Shown: positions 16,296-26,000, counted from the first letter of the stretch. The stretch: DNA of 64,000 nucleotides from CAVVIO01 sp963748095 (GCA_963748095.1 CAVVIO010000016.1:186001-250000); one strand, 5' to 3'. The notes: generated by a model not told the origin, from the sequence alone. A program made the numbers and translations.

Positions 16296-19200
16296 TTATT
16301 TTTTAAACCAAATACCCATAATAAGTATATCATCTACCTGTTCCAGTTCTCCTTTCCATTCCATGATACTTTGTTTCAGAAAATCGTACTGACGTTCCAT
16401 CGGTAGTTGATGTACCGTAAGTAAGAGATGCCGAAACCGGCGGTACTTAAATTTTTTACCCTCCGGGCCACCAAACTGGTCAGCATATCCGTCGGAAAAA
16501 AGATAGATTACATCGTCATCTTCCAGTGATATTTCATGATTTATAAATTCCATGTTACCATCGTCTGCATCAGACAAACCGATTGAAAACCTGTCCCCTT
16601 TGACCTCCAAGATTTTATTATCACGAATGATATAGATTGAATTAAAAGCGCCGGCAAATTCCAATACTTTTCTTTTTTTATCGATAGTACAAAATGCCAG
16701 GTCCATGCCATCACGTACGGTTATATCTTCCACATCTTTAAATATCCTGGCAAAGTCTTCGTTCAGGTTATTTAATATTTGTGACGGTTTTTTTACTTTT
16801 TCGATGGTTGTGATCCTGCGAAACAATTCGAATCCTATAATTGACATAAATGCCCCGGGAACTCCATGACCCGTACAATCGACAACAGCAAAAAATACTC
16901 TGTCATCTAATTCATTCACCCAGTAAAAATCGCCACTAACAATATCTTTAGGCATATATAATATGAATGATTCGGGAAATATGGATTTGAATACTTTTTG
17001 CGAAGGCATCAATGCTAATTGTATACGTTGCGCATAATTGATGCTATCCGTTATGTTTTTATTTTTAATACTTAATTCTTCTTTCTGCTTCTCGATTTTT
17101 TGGGTTACAATTTCCCTTTCCTTGTATTGCTGGTTAATCTTTCGAAGTGTACGGGTTCTGACGCGAAATGTGTAGACAATAAGTAATGCCAGAAAAATTA
17201 CATAAAAGATCTTAGCGCTATTGGTTTTCCAAAAGGGTGTTTCTATCACAAACATCAACGATTCTCCCTTGGTATTCCATACAAGGTCGTTATTAGAACC
17301 TACAACCCGGAACATGTAAGTGCCGGGATTCAGATTTGAAAAAACCACATTATTTCTATACCCCAGATAATGCCATTCTGCTTTTTGATTAATCGGTGTT
17401 ATTGAATACCTGAATTGATTTTTACTGGGAATAGTATAATCAAGTGCAGCAAAATGTATATTAAAATAGTTGTCGGAATGGGGAATCGCAACCGTATCCC
17501 TTTCTCCTATATACATTTCTTTTATATTATTTTCCTTTATTACCTGGAGCTTGGTAATTACAATGGGAGGAATATGTTTATTTATTTCAACTGAATCGGG
17601 GTAAAATGAACTGAAGCCTAATATACCGCCAAAGAAAATTTCACCATTTTCACTTTTACAGGTCACTCCCAAATTGTATTCATAATTTAATAATCCGTCT
17701 TCAATCCCATAATTTCTAACCGAATTGGTAATTGTATTAAACTTTATTATTCCTTTATTGGTACTAAGCCATAAATTACTTTGGTTGTCCGCATTTATTG
17801 AATAGATGAAATTATTAGCAAAACCTGCTTTTTCATTGAAATATAAAAAAGAATTATCCAATGTGTCAAACCTGGTCAGTCCCGTATTCGTTCCAAGCCA
17901 TAAATCATTATTATCATCCTGGTACATGGAAAATATGAAGCGGGGAGAATTTTTATCAGGAGAATTGTATTGCCTGAATAATCTGAACGAAGGATCATAA
18001 TAAATCAAACCCGAATTTGTTCCCAGCCACAGGTCATTTTTTTTGTCTACAATTAAAGAATAGATCAAATCGAGCTTAATTGTATCATTGGCATCATAAA
18101 ATTCCTTAAGCAATTCAAATTCACCTGTCTTCTGATTGATTCTGATTAATCCTTTTCGGGTGGCAAACCATAAATTATCCAGGTTATCTTCAGCGATTTT
18201 AAAAATCCTGTTCTTCCTCCAAACAGCAACAGGCATAGATGGATATTTTCGGGACAAATTATAAAACCTTCCCGTTGACGGGACATAATAATCCACTCCA
18301 TTAGGCGTACCAATTAAAATTTCTCCTTTTCTGGTACAATAAATACTATAAACTGAATTATCACTTATACGTCTTGCAGGATCAGGATTATTACTTGTAT
18401 ATTTTATTATTTGTCCGGTTTTCTGGTCAATTATATTCAACCCTTTATTCCAGCAACCTGTCCATATCCTGCCTTTGTTGTCTTCGAAAATTGAGAAAAT
18501 ATTATCACTTGAAAGATCAGGCAAACTTTTTTCTGAATGGTAGTAATTTCTGAATATTTTCCGGGCAAAATTCACTTTTACCAACCCGTGATAAGTACCA
18601 ACCCATAAAATCCCCGATGAATCGAATACCATGGACGAAACAGGCGAAAGCTCAATACTACCGCCCAGCGAATGAAGTAAAGGGCTGGGATGCATCTTTT
18701 GTTTCTTTGCATCAAATTCATATAAACCTCTTTCGGTGCCCAATAGATAATTGCCATTCTTCAGAGGAAGTATTCTATTTATAGATATTGAATTCTGTGA
18801 AGAATTACTAATACTATAAATATGCCATGTTGAATCAGATTTTTCAAACTGTTTCAAATAATTAATGCCTCCAATCCAGATATTCCCGGTAGAATCCCTT
18901 ATTAATGACCTAGTATGATCATCATCAACCTTTACAATAAATTTGTCTCTAAAAACCGATGGATTTATAAATTTTCTGTTGTTTTTATTAAATATAAGAT
19001 GCGAACTGCTATTATCATTGATAAAAAGTAATGAATCAAATTGCTGAAAAACAACCGGATAATAATTACTTTCGTTATTAATACTTACGTTATGAAGTAA
19101 ATATTTCTCTTTTGATGAAGATTCGGGATCCAATCTGTATAAAGAACGGGATGTAAGTACCCAGATAACCTGCTTTGATTTATCTAATATAATACCCTGA

Positions 19201-19592
19201 ATAGAGCCCAGCGGTTGCGGCAAATCGGACCTGCCTAAATTATAAACAACAAACTTACCGCTTTTCTGATCGAATTTATTCAATCCGTTTTCAGTTCCTA
19301 CCCATATATTACCATAACTGTCAATACACAAAGATCTGATATTATTATTTGAGATGGAACCAATTGTCCCCGGATCGTTTTTATAAGATTTAAACTGGTA
19401 GCCATCATAGCGATTTAAACCATCACGGGTGCCTACCCATAAGAACCCACGATGATCGATTAATAAACAGGTAACATTCGTCTGAGAAAGCCCTTTGGTT
19501 ATTGTAAACAATTCGGGAGCCAATAACGATTGTGAAAAAGTGTTCGGAAAATAAAATATCCAGAAGAAAAATATTATAATAAGTTTTGGCAT
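16296..19592 (-). CDS. Two-component-type propeller sensor with C-terminal SpoIIE/PP2C phosphatase
   Basis: 1098 residues: signal peptide (1-20), two seven-bladed-type Reg_prop propellers (about 30-680, repeating motifs such as LWVGTRDGLNRYD, IWVGTENGLNKFD, LWLGTNTGLTRFD), a Y_Y_Y domain (about 690-775, ending GTYMFRVVGSNNDLVW), one transmembrane helix (about 790-810), a Lys/Glu-rich coiled coil, and a cytoplasmic SpoIIE-type PP2C Ser/Thr phosphatase (about 860-1098) with the metal-binding motifs VVDCTGHGVPGAFMS and LFSDGYADQFGG. The extracellular half is that of the hybrid two-component sensors of Bacteroidota, but the kinase is replaced by a phosphatase. It would sense a periplasmic ligand and dephosphorylate a cytoplasmic protein, probably an anti-sigma antagonist. 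It converges on the hybrid kinase, with 25 bases between the stops. Confidence 0.9.
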   Translation of the reverse strand: MPKLIIIFFFWIFYFPNTFSQSLLAPELFTITKGLSQTNVTCLLIDHRGFLWVGTRDGLNRYDGYQFKSYKNDPGTIGSISNNNIRSLCIDSYGNIWVGTENGLNKFDQKSGKFVVYNLGRSDLPQPLGSIQGIILDKSKQVIWVLTSRSLYRLDPESSSKEKYLLHNVSINNESNYYPVVFQQFDSLLFINDNSSSHLIFNKNNRKFINPSVFRDKFIVKVDDDHTRSLIRDSTGNIWIGGINYLKQFEKSDSTWHIYSISNSSQNSISINRILPLKNGNYLLGTERGLYEFDAKKQKMHPSPLLHSLGGSIELSPVSSMVFDSSGILWVGTYHGLVKVNFARKIFRNYYHSEKSLPDLSSDNIFSIFEDNKGRIWTGCWNKGLNIIDQKTGQIIKYTSNNPDPARRISDNSVYSIYCTRKGEILIGTPNGVDYYVPSTGRFYNLSRKYPSMPVAVWRKNRIFKIAEDNLDNLWFATRKGLIRINQKTGEFELLKEFYDANDTIKLDLIYSLIVDKKNDLWLGTNSGLIYYDPSFRLFRQYNSPDKNSPRFIFSMYQDDNNDLWLGTNTGLTRFDTLDNSFLYFNEKAGFANNFIYSINADNQSNLWLSTNKGIIKFNTITNSVRNYGIEDGLLNYEYNLGVTCKSENGEIFFGGILGFSSFYPDSVEINKHIPPIVITKLQVIKENNIKEMYIGERDTVAIPHSDNYFNIHFAALDYTIPSKNQFRYSITPINQKAEWHYLGYRNNVVFSNLNPGTYMFRVVGSNNDLVWNTKGESLMFVIETPFWKTNSAKIFYVIFLALLIVYTFRVRTRTLRKINQQYKEREIVTQKIEKQKEELSIKNKNITDSINYAQRIQLALMPSQKVFKSIFPESFILYMPKDIVSGDFYWVNELDDRVFFAVVDCTGHGVPGAFMSIIGFELFRRITTIEKVKKPSQILNNLNEDFARIFKDVEDITVRDGMDLAFCTIDKKRKVLEFAGAFNSIYIIRDNKILEVKGDRFSIGLSDADDGNMEFINHEISLEDDDVIYLFSDGYADQFGGPEGKKFKYRRFRHLLLTVHQLPMERQYDFLKQSIMEWKGELEQVDDILIMGIWFKK

Positions 19593-19879
19593 CTGGAATA
19601 GAAATTTATCAGATCATTAATAAATTTAACGAACTTATCATTAAGAAACAATTATTTCACGTTCGATAATTGAAATGATAAAAGCAAGGTACAAATAAAG
19701 GCTATCTTCCTCAATCATTTTTTATCATAAAGAGATATGGCTGAACAACAGAAATACAAGAATATCCTGAAAAAAATACATTAATTATCCCGGACGTCCT
19801 GTTTATTTATAATAAATCCTGAATTTCCGGATGTCTCCTGAAATTAAAAAATAACCATTAGAAGTAGAATCCTGTTTTA

Positions 19880-21202
19880 CTATGCTTTATCCTTGTTTTT
19901 TGTTTTAGCTTCCACAATTTTTTCCAACATAGCTGTAGTAAGGGATTTTGGCCTTTCCAACGGATAACCGAGAGCACGGTCCCATATCACATTTGCACAA
20001 ATACCAATTGCCCTGCCTATGCCAAAAAGTACCGTATAAAATTCATATTCGGTCACCCCATAATGCCACTGAATAACACCTGACTGGGCATCTACATTGG
20101 GCCATGGATTTTTAGCCTTACCCTGCTCCTTCAAGATTGGCGGTACAACTTTAAATAATAAATCTACATATTTGAATAACAGATCGTCAGGTAAATATTT
20201 TAAACTAAAATCACGTTGAATAGAATATCGGGGATCGGTAATCCGCAAAACAGCATGCCCAAAACCGGGTATTACCTGACCTGCATTTAGTGTATCCCAT
20301 ACAAATTGTTTCATCTCATCTTCAGTAGGAATCTCATCTCCCATTTTTTCCCGAAGATCGTGAAGCCAGCGCAATACTTCCTGATTAGCTAATCCATGCA
20401 ACGGCCCTGCCAATGCGTTGATCATGGCCGATACAGAAAGGTAAATATCGGAAAGTGAACTGCCCACCAAATGACCCGTATGCGCACTAACATTACCGCT
20501 TTCATGATCGCTGTGAATTATAAAATGTAAACGTGAAACATCATCGTAGGGCTTACCGATGCCCATCATGTGGGCAAAATTCCCACCAAAATCAAGATCC
20601 GGATTAGACTGAATCCTTTTCTCTTTGTACAATTTTCGATAAATATATGCTCCTATTTCAGGTAGTTTGGCCAACAGGTTCAACGCATCTTCATAAGTAG
20701 GATCCCAATAATCAAATTTGCTAATACCTGCATGATATTTTTTTGAGAAAAAAGATTCACGGGACATAGTCAGAATAGCTGAAGAAAAAATTGCCATTGG
20801 GTGACTGCAACAGGGAAAAGCATCAATTACCTCATAAACATACCTTGGTAAGATTCTTCTTTTTTTGAATTCATCTGCTACATCTCCTACTTCTTCCTCG
20901 GTTGGAATTTCACCTGTAAGTAAAAGATAAAATAAACCTTCAACATAAGGCATTTCAGCTCCCTTAGGCTTAGGAAGGTTCTTGAAAATTTCAGGTAAAG
21001 TGAATCCCCTGTACCGTATTCCCGAATTAGGATCGAGATAGGAGATATCAGTTACCAGGCCTTTTACTCCCCGCATTCCCCCAATTATTTGCCCTACAGT
21101 AATTTTATCAACTACCACATCACCATACTCTTCAAGAAGTTTGAGTGTTCTGGGTCTCCACTCATCAATTTTCTCAGCCAGTTTATCTTTTAATTTTGAC
21201 AT
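19880..21202 (-). CDS. gltA: Citrate synthase
   Basis: 440 residues, closest in look to the eukaryotic-type citrate synthases found in many Bacteroidota: a long N-terminal part with GGMRGVKGLVTDISYLD and RYRGF. The three catalytic residues are present: His269 (LAGPLHGLANQE), His316 (PGFGHAVLR) and Asp371 (NVDAQSGV). The enzyme joins acetyl-CoA and oxaloacetate to make citrate at the entry to the TCA cycle, in the cytoplasm. It follows enolase on the same strand, but a hairpin terminator in the 143-base gap suggests separate transcription. No clear promoter motif could be placed upstream. The symbol is by function; orthology to proteobacterial gltA is loose. Confidence 0.95.
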   Translation of the reverse strand: MSKLKDKLAEKIDEWRPRTLKLLEEYGDVVVDKITVGQIIGGMRGVKGLVTDISYLDPNSGIRYRGFTLPEIFKNLPKPKGAEMPYVEGLFYLLLTGEIPTEEEVGDVADEFKKRRILPRYVYEVIDAFPCCSHPMAIFSSAILTMSRESFFSKKYHAGISKFDYWDPTYEDALNLLAKLPEIGAYIYRKLYKEKRIQSNPDLDFGGNFAHMMGIGKPYDDVSRLHFIIHSDHESGNVSAHTGHLVGSSLSDIYLSVSAMINALAGPLHGLANQEVLRWLHDLREKMGDEIPTEDEMKQFVWDTLNAGQVIPGFGHAVLRITDPRYSIQRDFSLKYLPDDLLFKYVDLLFKVVPPILKEQGKAKNPWPNVDAQSGVIQWHYGVTEYEFYTVLFGIGRAIGICANVIWDRALGYPLERPKSLTTAMLEKIVEAKTKNKDKA

Positions 21203-21279
21203 CTTACTTTTATTCTTTTGAAATTAATAACACATAATATTTTCAGAAGTTTAATAAAAATAGGGTTTATTTTTGAAAT

Positions 21280-21310
21280 AAAAAAAGCCGTCAATAGTAT
21301 TGACAGCCCT
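21280..21310 (-). terminator. Terminator after enolase
   Basis: On the minus strand GCTGTCAATA and TATTGACGGC pair over ten positions (one U-G wobble) around a very short centre, so the innermost pairs must open as loop. Seven U residues follow directly. It lies about 40 bases past the enolase stop at 21346. Confidence 0.75.
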
Positions 21311-21345
21311 TTTATTAAAATATCTAGCTATTTAGAATCATTGTA

Positions 21346-22647
21346 TTATTTTTCATAACCATAGATAGCAACATCACCAAGTTCTTCTTCAATTCTGATA
21401 AGCTGATTGTATTTTGCTATTCTGTCAGAACGACTCATAGAACCGGTTTTAATCTGTCCCGAATTAGTAGCTACAGCTATATCGGCAATGGTAGAATCTT
21501 CTGTTTCACCCGAACGGTGTGATGTAACTGTGGTATAACCTGCCCGGTGAGCCATTTCTATACAATCCAGAGTTTCGGTAAGTGAACCAATCTGATTAAC
21601 CTTTATAAGGATTGAATTGGCACATCCCATATCTATCCCTTTTTTCAAAAACTCAACATTGGTTACAAAAACATCATCTCCTACCAACTGGCATTTGCTG
21701 CCACTTTTCTCGGTATGAAGTTTCCAGCCATCCCAATCGTTTTCCGACATACCATCTTCAATTGAATCGATGGGGTATTTACTTAAAAGATCATCCAGGT
21801 AATCAGCCTGCTCGGCAGAAGAGCGTACCGCTCCTTTTTCCCCTTCGAACTTGGTATAATCATATTTACCGTTTACATAGAATTCAGAAGCTGCGCAATC
21901 CATACCAATAGATATCTGTCCACCTTCTGATTTTCGGCCTGGTTTATATCCTGCATTTTTAATAGCAGTAATAATGCTTTCCAGTGCATCTTCAGTTCCG
22001 TCTAATGCGGGAGCAAAACCACCTTCATCACCCACGGCAGTGCTTAACCCACGGTCTTTCAATACTTTCTTCAACGCATGAAAAACTTCAGCACCCATTC
22101 TGATTCCCTCTCGAACTGAAGTGGCTCCAATAGGTCTGATCATAAATTCCTGAAAAGCAATAGGTGCGTCGGAATGCGAACCGCCGTTAATAATATTCAT
22201 CATGGGGACAGGCAAAGTTTTGGTATTTACTCCACCAATGTATCGGTATAAAGGAAGTCCGTGATATTCTGCCGCAGCTTTGGCAACTGCCAGTGAAACA
22301 CCTAGTATGGCATTGGCTCCGAGTTTACTTTTTGTCTTTGTTCCGTCAAGAGCAATCATTTTATTATCGATTACAACCTGATCGAAAGCATTCATGCCAA
22401 TCAGTTCTTTTGCAATTACTTCGTTTACGTTGTGCACTGCTTTTAAAACGCCCTTTCCAAGATATCGGTTCTTGTCACCATCACGTAATTCCAGGGCTTC
22501 ATTTTCGCCGGTAGAAGCTCCTGAAGGCACTGCAGCACGCCCAACAAATCCGCTTGCCAGGGTGACTTCCACCTCAATTGTAGGATTTCCACGCGAATCT
22601 AAAATTTCGCGGGCATGAATTTTTGCAATTTGTCCCATTTCTATCAT
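21346..22647 (-). CDS. eno: Enolase
   Basis: 433 residues, normal length. It converts 2-phosphoglycerate to phosphoenolpyruvate in glycolysis and needs Mg2+. Signature stretches are AREILDSRGNPTIEVEV at the N-terminus, the VGDEGGFAP loop, the metal ligands in GMDCAASEFY, SIEDGMSENDW and LVGDDVFVTN, the catalytic lysine in LIKVNQIGSLTET and the substrate loop SHRSGETEDSTIADIAVA. ATG at 22647 or the internal ATG at 22638 (MGQIAKIHA) could both be the start; the second matches most enolases better. It lies 96 bases after rplQ with a terminator-like hairpin between, so expression partly by read-through from the ribosomal operon is possible. Confidence 0.97.
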   Translation of the reverse strand: MIEMGQIAKIHAREILDSRGNPTIEVEVTLASGFVGRAAVPSGASTGENEALELRDGDKNRYLGKGVLKAVHNVNEVIAKELIGMNAFDQVVIDNKMIALDGTKTKSKLGANAILGVSLAVAKAAAEYHGLPLYRYIGGVNTKTLPVPMMNIINGGSHSDAPIAFQEFMIRPIGATSVREGIRMGAEVFHALKKVLKDRGLSTAVGDEGGFAPALDGTEDALESIITAIKNAGYKPGRKSEGGQISIGMDCAASEFYVNGKYDYTKFEGEKGAVRSSAEQADYLDDLLSKYPIDSIEDGMSENDWDGWKLHTEKSGSKCQLVGDDVFVTNVEFLKKGIDMGCANSILIKVNQIGSLTETLDCIEMAHRAGYTTVTSHRSGETEDSTIADIAVATNSGQIKTGSMSRSDRIAKYNQLIRIEEELGDVAIYGYEK

Positions 22648-22677
22648 TATTATTTTAGTTATACATTGAATAAAATT

Positions 22678-22711
22678 AAAAAAGGGATAAAGTGACCAGC
22701 AACCTTATCCC
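22678..22711 (-). terminator. Probable terminator at the end of the ribosomal superoperon
   Basis: On the minus strand GGGATAA and TTATCCC form a 7-bp stem around a 14-base loop, followed by six U residues (22683-22678). It sits 33 bases past the rplQ stop, between rplQ and eno. Confidence 0.65.
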
Positions 22712-22743
22712 TGCAATATCATCACTTTAAGAATATTATCGTA

Positions 22744-23496
22744 TTATTCTTTTTTTTCTTCGTTCGTTTCCCCTTCTTCAGGTTCTTCAGTTGCCGTGGG
22801 TTCTTCACTAATTTCTTCTGCTATTGCGTCCTCCGGTTTTGTATCAACTGCTTCCTCAACATTTTCTTCTGTTGTGGCTTTCTCTTCAACTTCCGGAACT
22901 TCTTCCTCTACAACTGTTTCTGCTGTTGCTTCCACAGTTTCTTCTTTAGAATCCCCGGTTGCAGTCTGTTTTTCCTCAACTTCGGGAGTTTCTTCCGTTA
23001 TACTCTCCTCAACGGTTGTTTCATCATCCTTTACCTGAGTAGTAGCAGCCTGTACTTCTGTTTCTCCTTTTTTCTTTCCGCCTCTTCTTCTGCGACGACC
23101 TTTAGATTTGGAATCTTCAGTACTTCCCAGCATATTTTCATTATAATCCACCAGTTCGATTATACACATATCTGCATTATCACCTAAACGGTTACCGGTT
23201 TTTAATATCCGGGTATAACCTCCCGGGCGATCTGCAATTTTCGGGGAAATCTCCCGGAACAATTCGGTTACAGCATCTTTGCTTTTTAAATAAGCAAAGA
23301 CCACACGCCGTGAATTGGTAGAATCTTCCTTTGATTTGGTAAGAAGTGGCTCTACGTACATTCGTAATGCTTTTGCTTTGGCTGTAGTTGTTGCAATTCT
23401 TTTATGCAGTATCAGCGAAGAGGCCATATTGGCAAGCATGGCCTTACGATGACTACTTGTCCTGCCTAAATGATTAAAGTTCTTTCTATGTCGCAT
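22744..23496 (-). CDS. rplQ: 50S ribosomal protein L17 with a long acidic tail
   Basis: 250 residues, about twice the length of typical L17. The first 125 or so are the L17 fold (MRHRKNFNHLGRTSSHRKAM, RVVFAYLKSKDAVTELF, RPGGYTRILKTGNRLGDNADM). Then comes a strongly basic patch (KSKGRRRRRGGKKKGE) and a tail of about 100 residues that is mostly Glu, Thr, Val and Ala with a repeated PEVEEK motif, probably disordered. L17 lines the exit tunnel region of the large subunit. It is the last gene of the superoperon, 69 bases after rpoA. The tail codes in the same AT-rich style as its neighbours and shows no sign of being foreign. Confidence 0.95.
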   Translation of the reverse strand: MRHRKNFNHLGRTSSHRKAMLANMASSLILHKRIATTTAKAKALRMYVEPLLTKSKEDSTNSRRVVFAYLKSKDAVTELFREISPKIADRPGGYTRILKTGNRLGDNADMCIIELVDYNENMLGSTEDSKSKGRRRRRGGKKKGETEVQAATTQVKDDETTVEESITEETPEVEEKQTATGDSKEETVEATAETVVEEEVPEVEEKATTEENVEEAVDTKPEDAIAEEISEEPTATEEPEEGETNEEKKE

Positions 23497-23565
23497 CTCA
23501 ATACCTGATTTTAATCAAATTTTCTGTACTATCAAAAAGTACAGAATATAGAGTTAATTAATAAT

Positions 23566-24558
23566 TTATTCTTTATCTAATTTATATTTAGAAATATCCA
23601 TTCCAAAATTCAGGTTCATACTTTCCAGTAATTCATCCAATTCAGTAAGAGATTTTTTTCCGAAATTCCGGAATTTCAACAAATCATTTTTATTGAATTT
23701 TACCAGATCACCAAGGGTATCAACTTCGGCAGCCTTTAGGCAATTTAATGCCCGTACCGACAGGTCGAGATCAACCAACTTGGTTTTCAGCAATTGGCGC
23801 ATATGGAGTACTTCCTCATCGAATTCTTCATTTGCTGCTCTTTCGTCCGCATCGAGAGTAATTTTCTCGTCGGAGAAAAGCATGAAATGGTAGATTAATA
23901 TTTTAGCCGCCTCTTTCAGTGCGTCTTTCGGATGAATAGAACCATCGGTAAGTATCTCAAAAACCAATTTTTCATAGTCGGTTTTTTGCTCTACCCTGTA
24001 ATTCTCAACCGAATATTTCACATTTTTTATCGGCGTAAAGATCGCATCGATTGGAATAAGTCCGAATTCAGCATCAAGCGGTTTGTTCTCTTCAGCCGGA
24101 ACATAACCCCTGCCTTTATTGATATGAATCTCCATCTGGAGATCAACATCGGATTCCATATGACAAATTTCCAGATCGGGGTTCAATACTTCAAAACTGG
24201 TGAGAAATCGGTTCAGATCACCAGCTTTTAATACTTCCTGACCTGAAATGGAAACAACAACTTTTTCGTCGTTTACATCTTCTATTTGTCTTTTGAACCG
24301 AATTTGTTTCAGATTCAGGATGATTTCAGTTACATCTTCTATAGCACCTGTTATAGAAGAATATTCGTGTTCTACTCCTTCTATTTTAATGGTTGTTATT
24401 GCGTAACCCTCTAAAGATGATAGAAGAATTCTTCGTAATGAATTACCTACCGTTATTCCATAACCTGGTTCAAGAGGACGAAATTCGAATTTTCCGAACT
24501 TATCGTCCGATTCAACCATTATGACTTTATCAGGTTTTTGAAAAGCTAAAATTGCCAT
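23566..24558 (-). CDS. rpoA: DNA-directed RNA polymerase alpha subunit
   Basis: 330 residues, standard length. The N-terminal assembly domain (about 1-235) begins with FEFRPLEPGYGITVGNSLRRILLSSLEG, the region that dimerises and docks beta/beta-prime. A linker leads to the C-terminal domain (about 250-320) with helix-hairpin-helix motifs (SVRALNCLKAAEVDTLGDL, FRNFGKKSLTELDE) that touch upstream promoter DNA and activators. Position between rpsD and rplQ is the classical alpha-operon order. The genes for the beta and beta-prime subunits are not in this window. Confidence 0.98.
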   Translation of the reverse strand: MAILAFQKPDKVIMVESDDKFGKFEFRPLEPGYGITVGNSLRRILLSSLEGYAITTIKIEGVEHEYSSITGAIEDVTEIILNLKQIRFKRQIEDVNDEKVVVSISGQEVLKAGDLNRFLTSFEVLNPDLEICHMESDVDLQMEIHINKGRGYVPAEENKPLDAEFGLIPIDAIFTPIKNVKYSVENYRVEQKTDYEKLVFEILTDGSIHPKDALKEAAKILIYHFMLFSDEKITLDADERAANEEFDEEVLHMRQLLKTKLVDLDLSVRALNCLKAAEVDTLGDLVKFNKNDLLKFRNFGKKSLTELDELLESMNLNFGMDISKYKLDKE

Positions 24559-24574
24559 AAATTCAATATTAATT

Positions 24575-25180
24575 TTATTTAGAATATAATTCTACTATTA
24601 ATTGTTCCTTTATGTTCTCCGGTATTTCTTCACGCTCGGGACGGTTCATGAATTTACCTGTCATCAGGCTTCCATCCCATTCCAGCCATGAAAAAGCGGA
24701 ACGACGACCGGAAAGTGAATCTGTTATCACTTCCAAAGCTTTTGATTTTTCACGGACACCCACCAGATCACCGGGTTTCATGCTGTATGAAGGAATACTG
24801 ACAATATCGCCGTTAACAGTAATGTGACGATGAGATACCAGTTGACGGGCAGCATTTCGTGTAGGAGCAATTCCAAGGCGGAATACTACATTGTCCAAAC
24901 GCGATTCCAGTAACTGTAAAAGTACTTCACCAGTAACTCCTTTACTGCTTGATGCTTTTTCAAACAAATTTGAAAATTGTTTTTCCAACACACCATACGT
25001 ATATTTTGCCTTCTGTTTTTCTTTCAGCTGGACACCGTATTCAGAAAGTTTTCTTCTTTTTTTGTTTATTCCATGCATTCCCGGAGGGTAATTTTTCTTT
25101 TCAAAAGCTTTATCCACTCCAAAAATGGGATCTCCGAATTTCCGTGCAATTTTTGACTTTGGTCCAATATATCTAGCCAT
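24575..25180 (-). CDS. rpsD: 30S ribosomal protein S4
   Basis: 201 residues. S4 starts small-subunit assembly by binding 16S rRNA; in other bacteria it also represses its own operon. The S4 RNA-binding domain is clear at about 90-155 (ESRLDNVVFRLGIAPTRNAARQLVSHRH). The N-terminus MARYIGPKSKIARKFGDPIF lacks the paired cysteines of the zinc-binding form, so this is the zinc-free type. It sits 40 bases after rpsK and 16 bases before rpoA. Confidence 0.98.
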   Translation of the reverse strand: MARYIGPKSKIARKFGDPIFGVDKAFEKKNYPPGMHGINKKRRKLSEYGVQLKEKQKAKYTYGVLEKQFSNLFEKASSSKGVTGEVLLQLLESRLDNVVFRLGIAPTRNAARQLVSHRHITVNGDIVSIPSYSMKPGDLVGVREKSKALEVITDSLSGRRSAFSWLEWDGSLMTGKFMNRPEREEIPENIKEQLIVELYSK

Positions 25181-25220
25181 CTATTGTTAATATTTTATTA
25201 TTATTCTTCTTTTACTAAAT

Positions 25221-25610
25221 TTATACACGACGCCTGTTAGGTGGGCGACAACCATTGTGTGGCAGTGGTGTCACATCAACAATTTCAGTTACCTCTATAC
25301 CCGAGGTATGAATGGTTCTAATAGCAGATTCGCGTCCTGCACCCGGACCTTTAACAAATACTTTTACTTTCCTCAGTCCAAGGTCATAAGCAATTTTTGA
25401 ACAATCAGCCGCTGCTGTTTGTGCTGCATAAGGGGTGTTCTTTTTGGATCCTCTAAAACCCATTTTCCCGGCCGAAGCCCAGGAAATTACCTGCCCCTGA
25501 TTATTAGTCAGCGATACAATAATATTATTAAATGATGCATGTATATGAGCCTGTCCTACAGGTTCAACCTTCACCACCTTTTTCCTGGATGCTCCTGGTT
25601 TTTTTGCCAT
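25221..25610 (-). CDS. rpsK: 30S ribosomal protein S11
   Basis: 129 residues, normal length. The conserved core GQAHIHASFNNIIVSLTN and the C-terminal VTPLPHNGCRPPNRRRV, which lies near the mRNA exit of the platform, are both present. It is 12 bases after rpsM and followed by rpsD, the usual alpha-operon order. Confidence 0.98.
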   Translation of the reverse strand: MAKKPGASRKKVVKVEPVGQAHIHASFNNIIVSLTNNQGQVISWASAGKMGFRGSKKNTPYAAQTAAADCSKIAYDLGLRKVKVFVKGPGAGRESAIRTIHTSGIEVTEIVDVTPLPHNGCRPPNRRRV

Positions 25611-25622
25611 ATCTTATCTTAA

Positions 25623-26000
25623 TTATTTGGTAGCTTTCTTTTTATTAGCAACTGTTCTTTTTCTTCCTTTTCGTGTACGGGCATTGTTTTTAGTACTCTG
25701 ACCACGCACAGGCAAGCCGATACGATGACGTATTCCACGGTAGCAACCGATATCCATTAATCGTTTAATATTCAATTGCACAGACGAACGTAATTCACCC
25801 TCAACCTTAAAATTGTCATTCAATATCTTTCTGATCTTTGAAATCTGATCATCGGTCCATTCCTGTACTTTAATATCTCTATCGACTTTTGCCTCGTCGA
25901 GAATTTTCTGTGCTGTACTTCTTCCGATACCATAAATATAGGTCAAACCTATTTCTCCACGTTTGTTTTTCGGTAAATCTACACCTACTATTCTAGCCAT
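25623..26000 (-). CDS. rpsM: 30S ribosomal protein S13
   Basis: 125 residues. Starts MARIVGVDLPKNKRGEIGLTYIYGIG, with the helix-two-turn-helix (GRSTAQKILDEA) and the basic C-terminus (RGQSTKNNARTRKGRKRTVA) that touches P-site tRNA. S13 forms the head bridges to the large subunit through L5. It follows rpmJ by 37 bases. Confidence 0.98.
   Translation of the reverse strand: MARIVGVDLPKNKRGEIGLTYIYGIGRSTAQKILDEAKVDRDIKVQEWTDDQISKIRKILNDNFKVEGELRSSVQLNIKRLMDIGCYRGIRHRIGLPVRGQSTKNNARTRKGRKRTVANKKKATK

Noticed and set aside
19792..19799. GGACGTCC palindrome downstream of the SpoIIE sensor start
   Set aside because: Single 8-bp palindrome in an AT-rich gap with no repeat or promoter next to it; could be chance.
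22796..23038. 80-residue Ser/Val/Thr-rich plus-strand ORF
   Set aside because: Mirror image of the Glu/Thr-rich tail of L17; no independent support.
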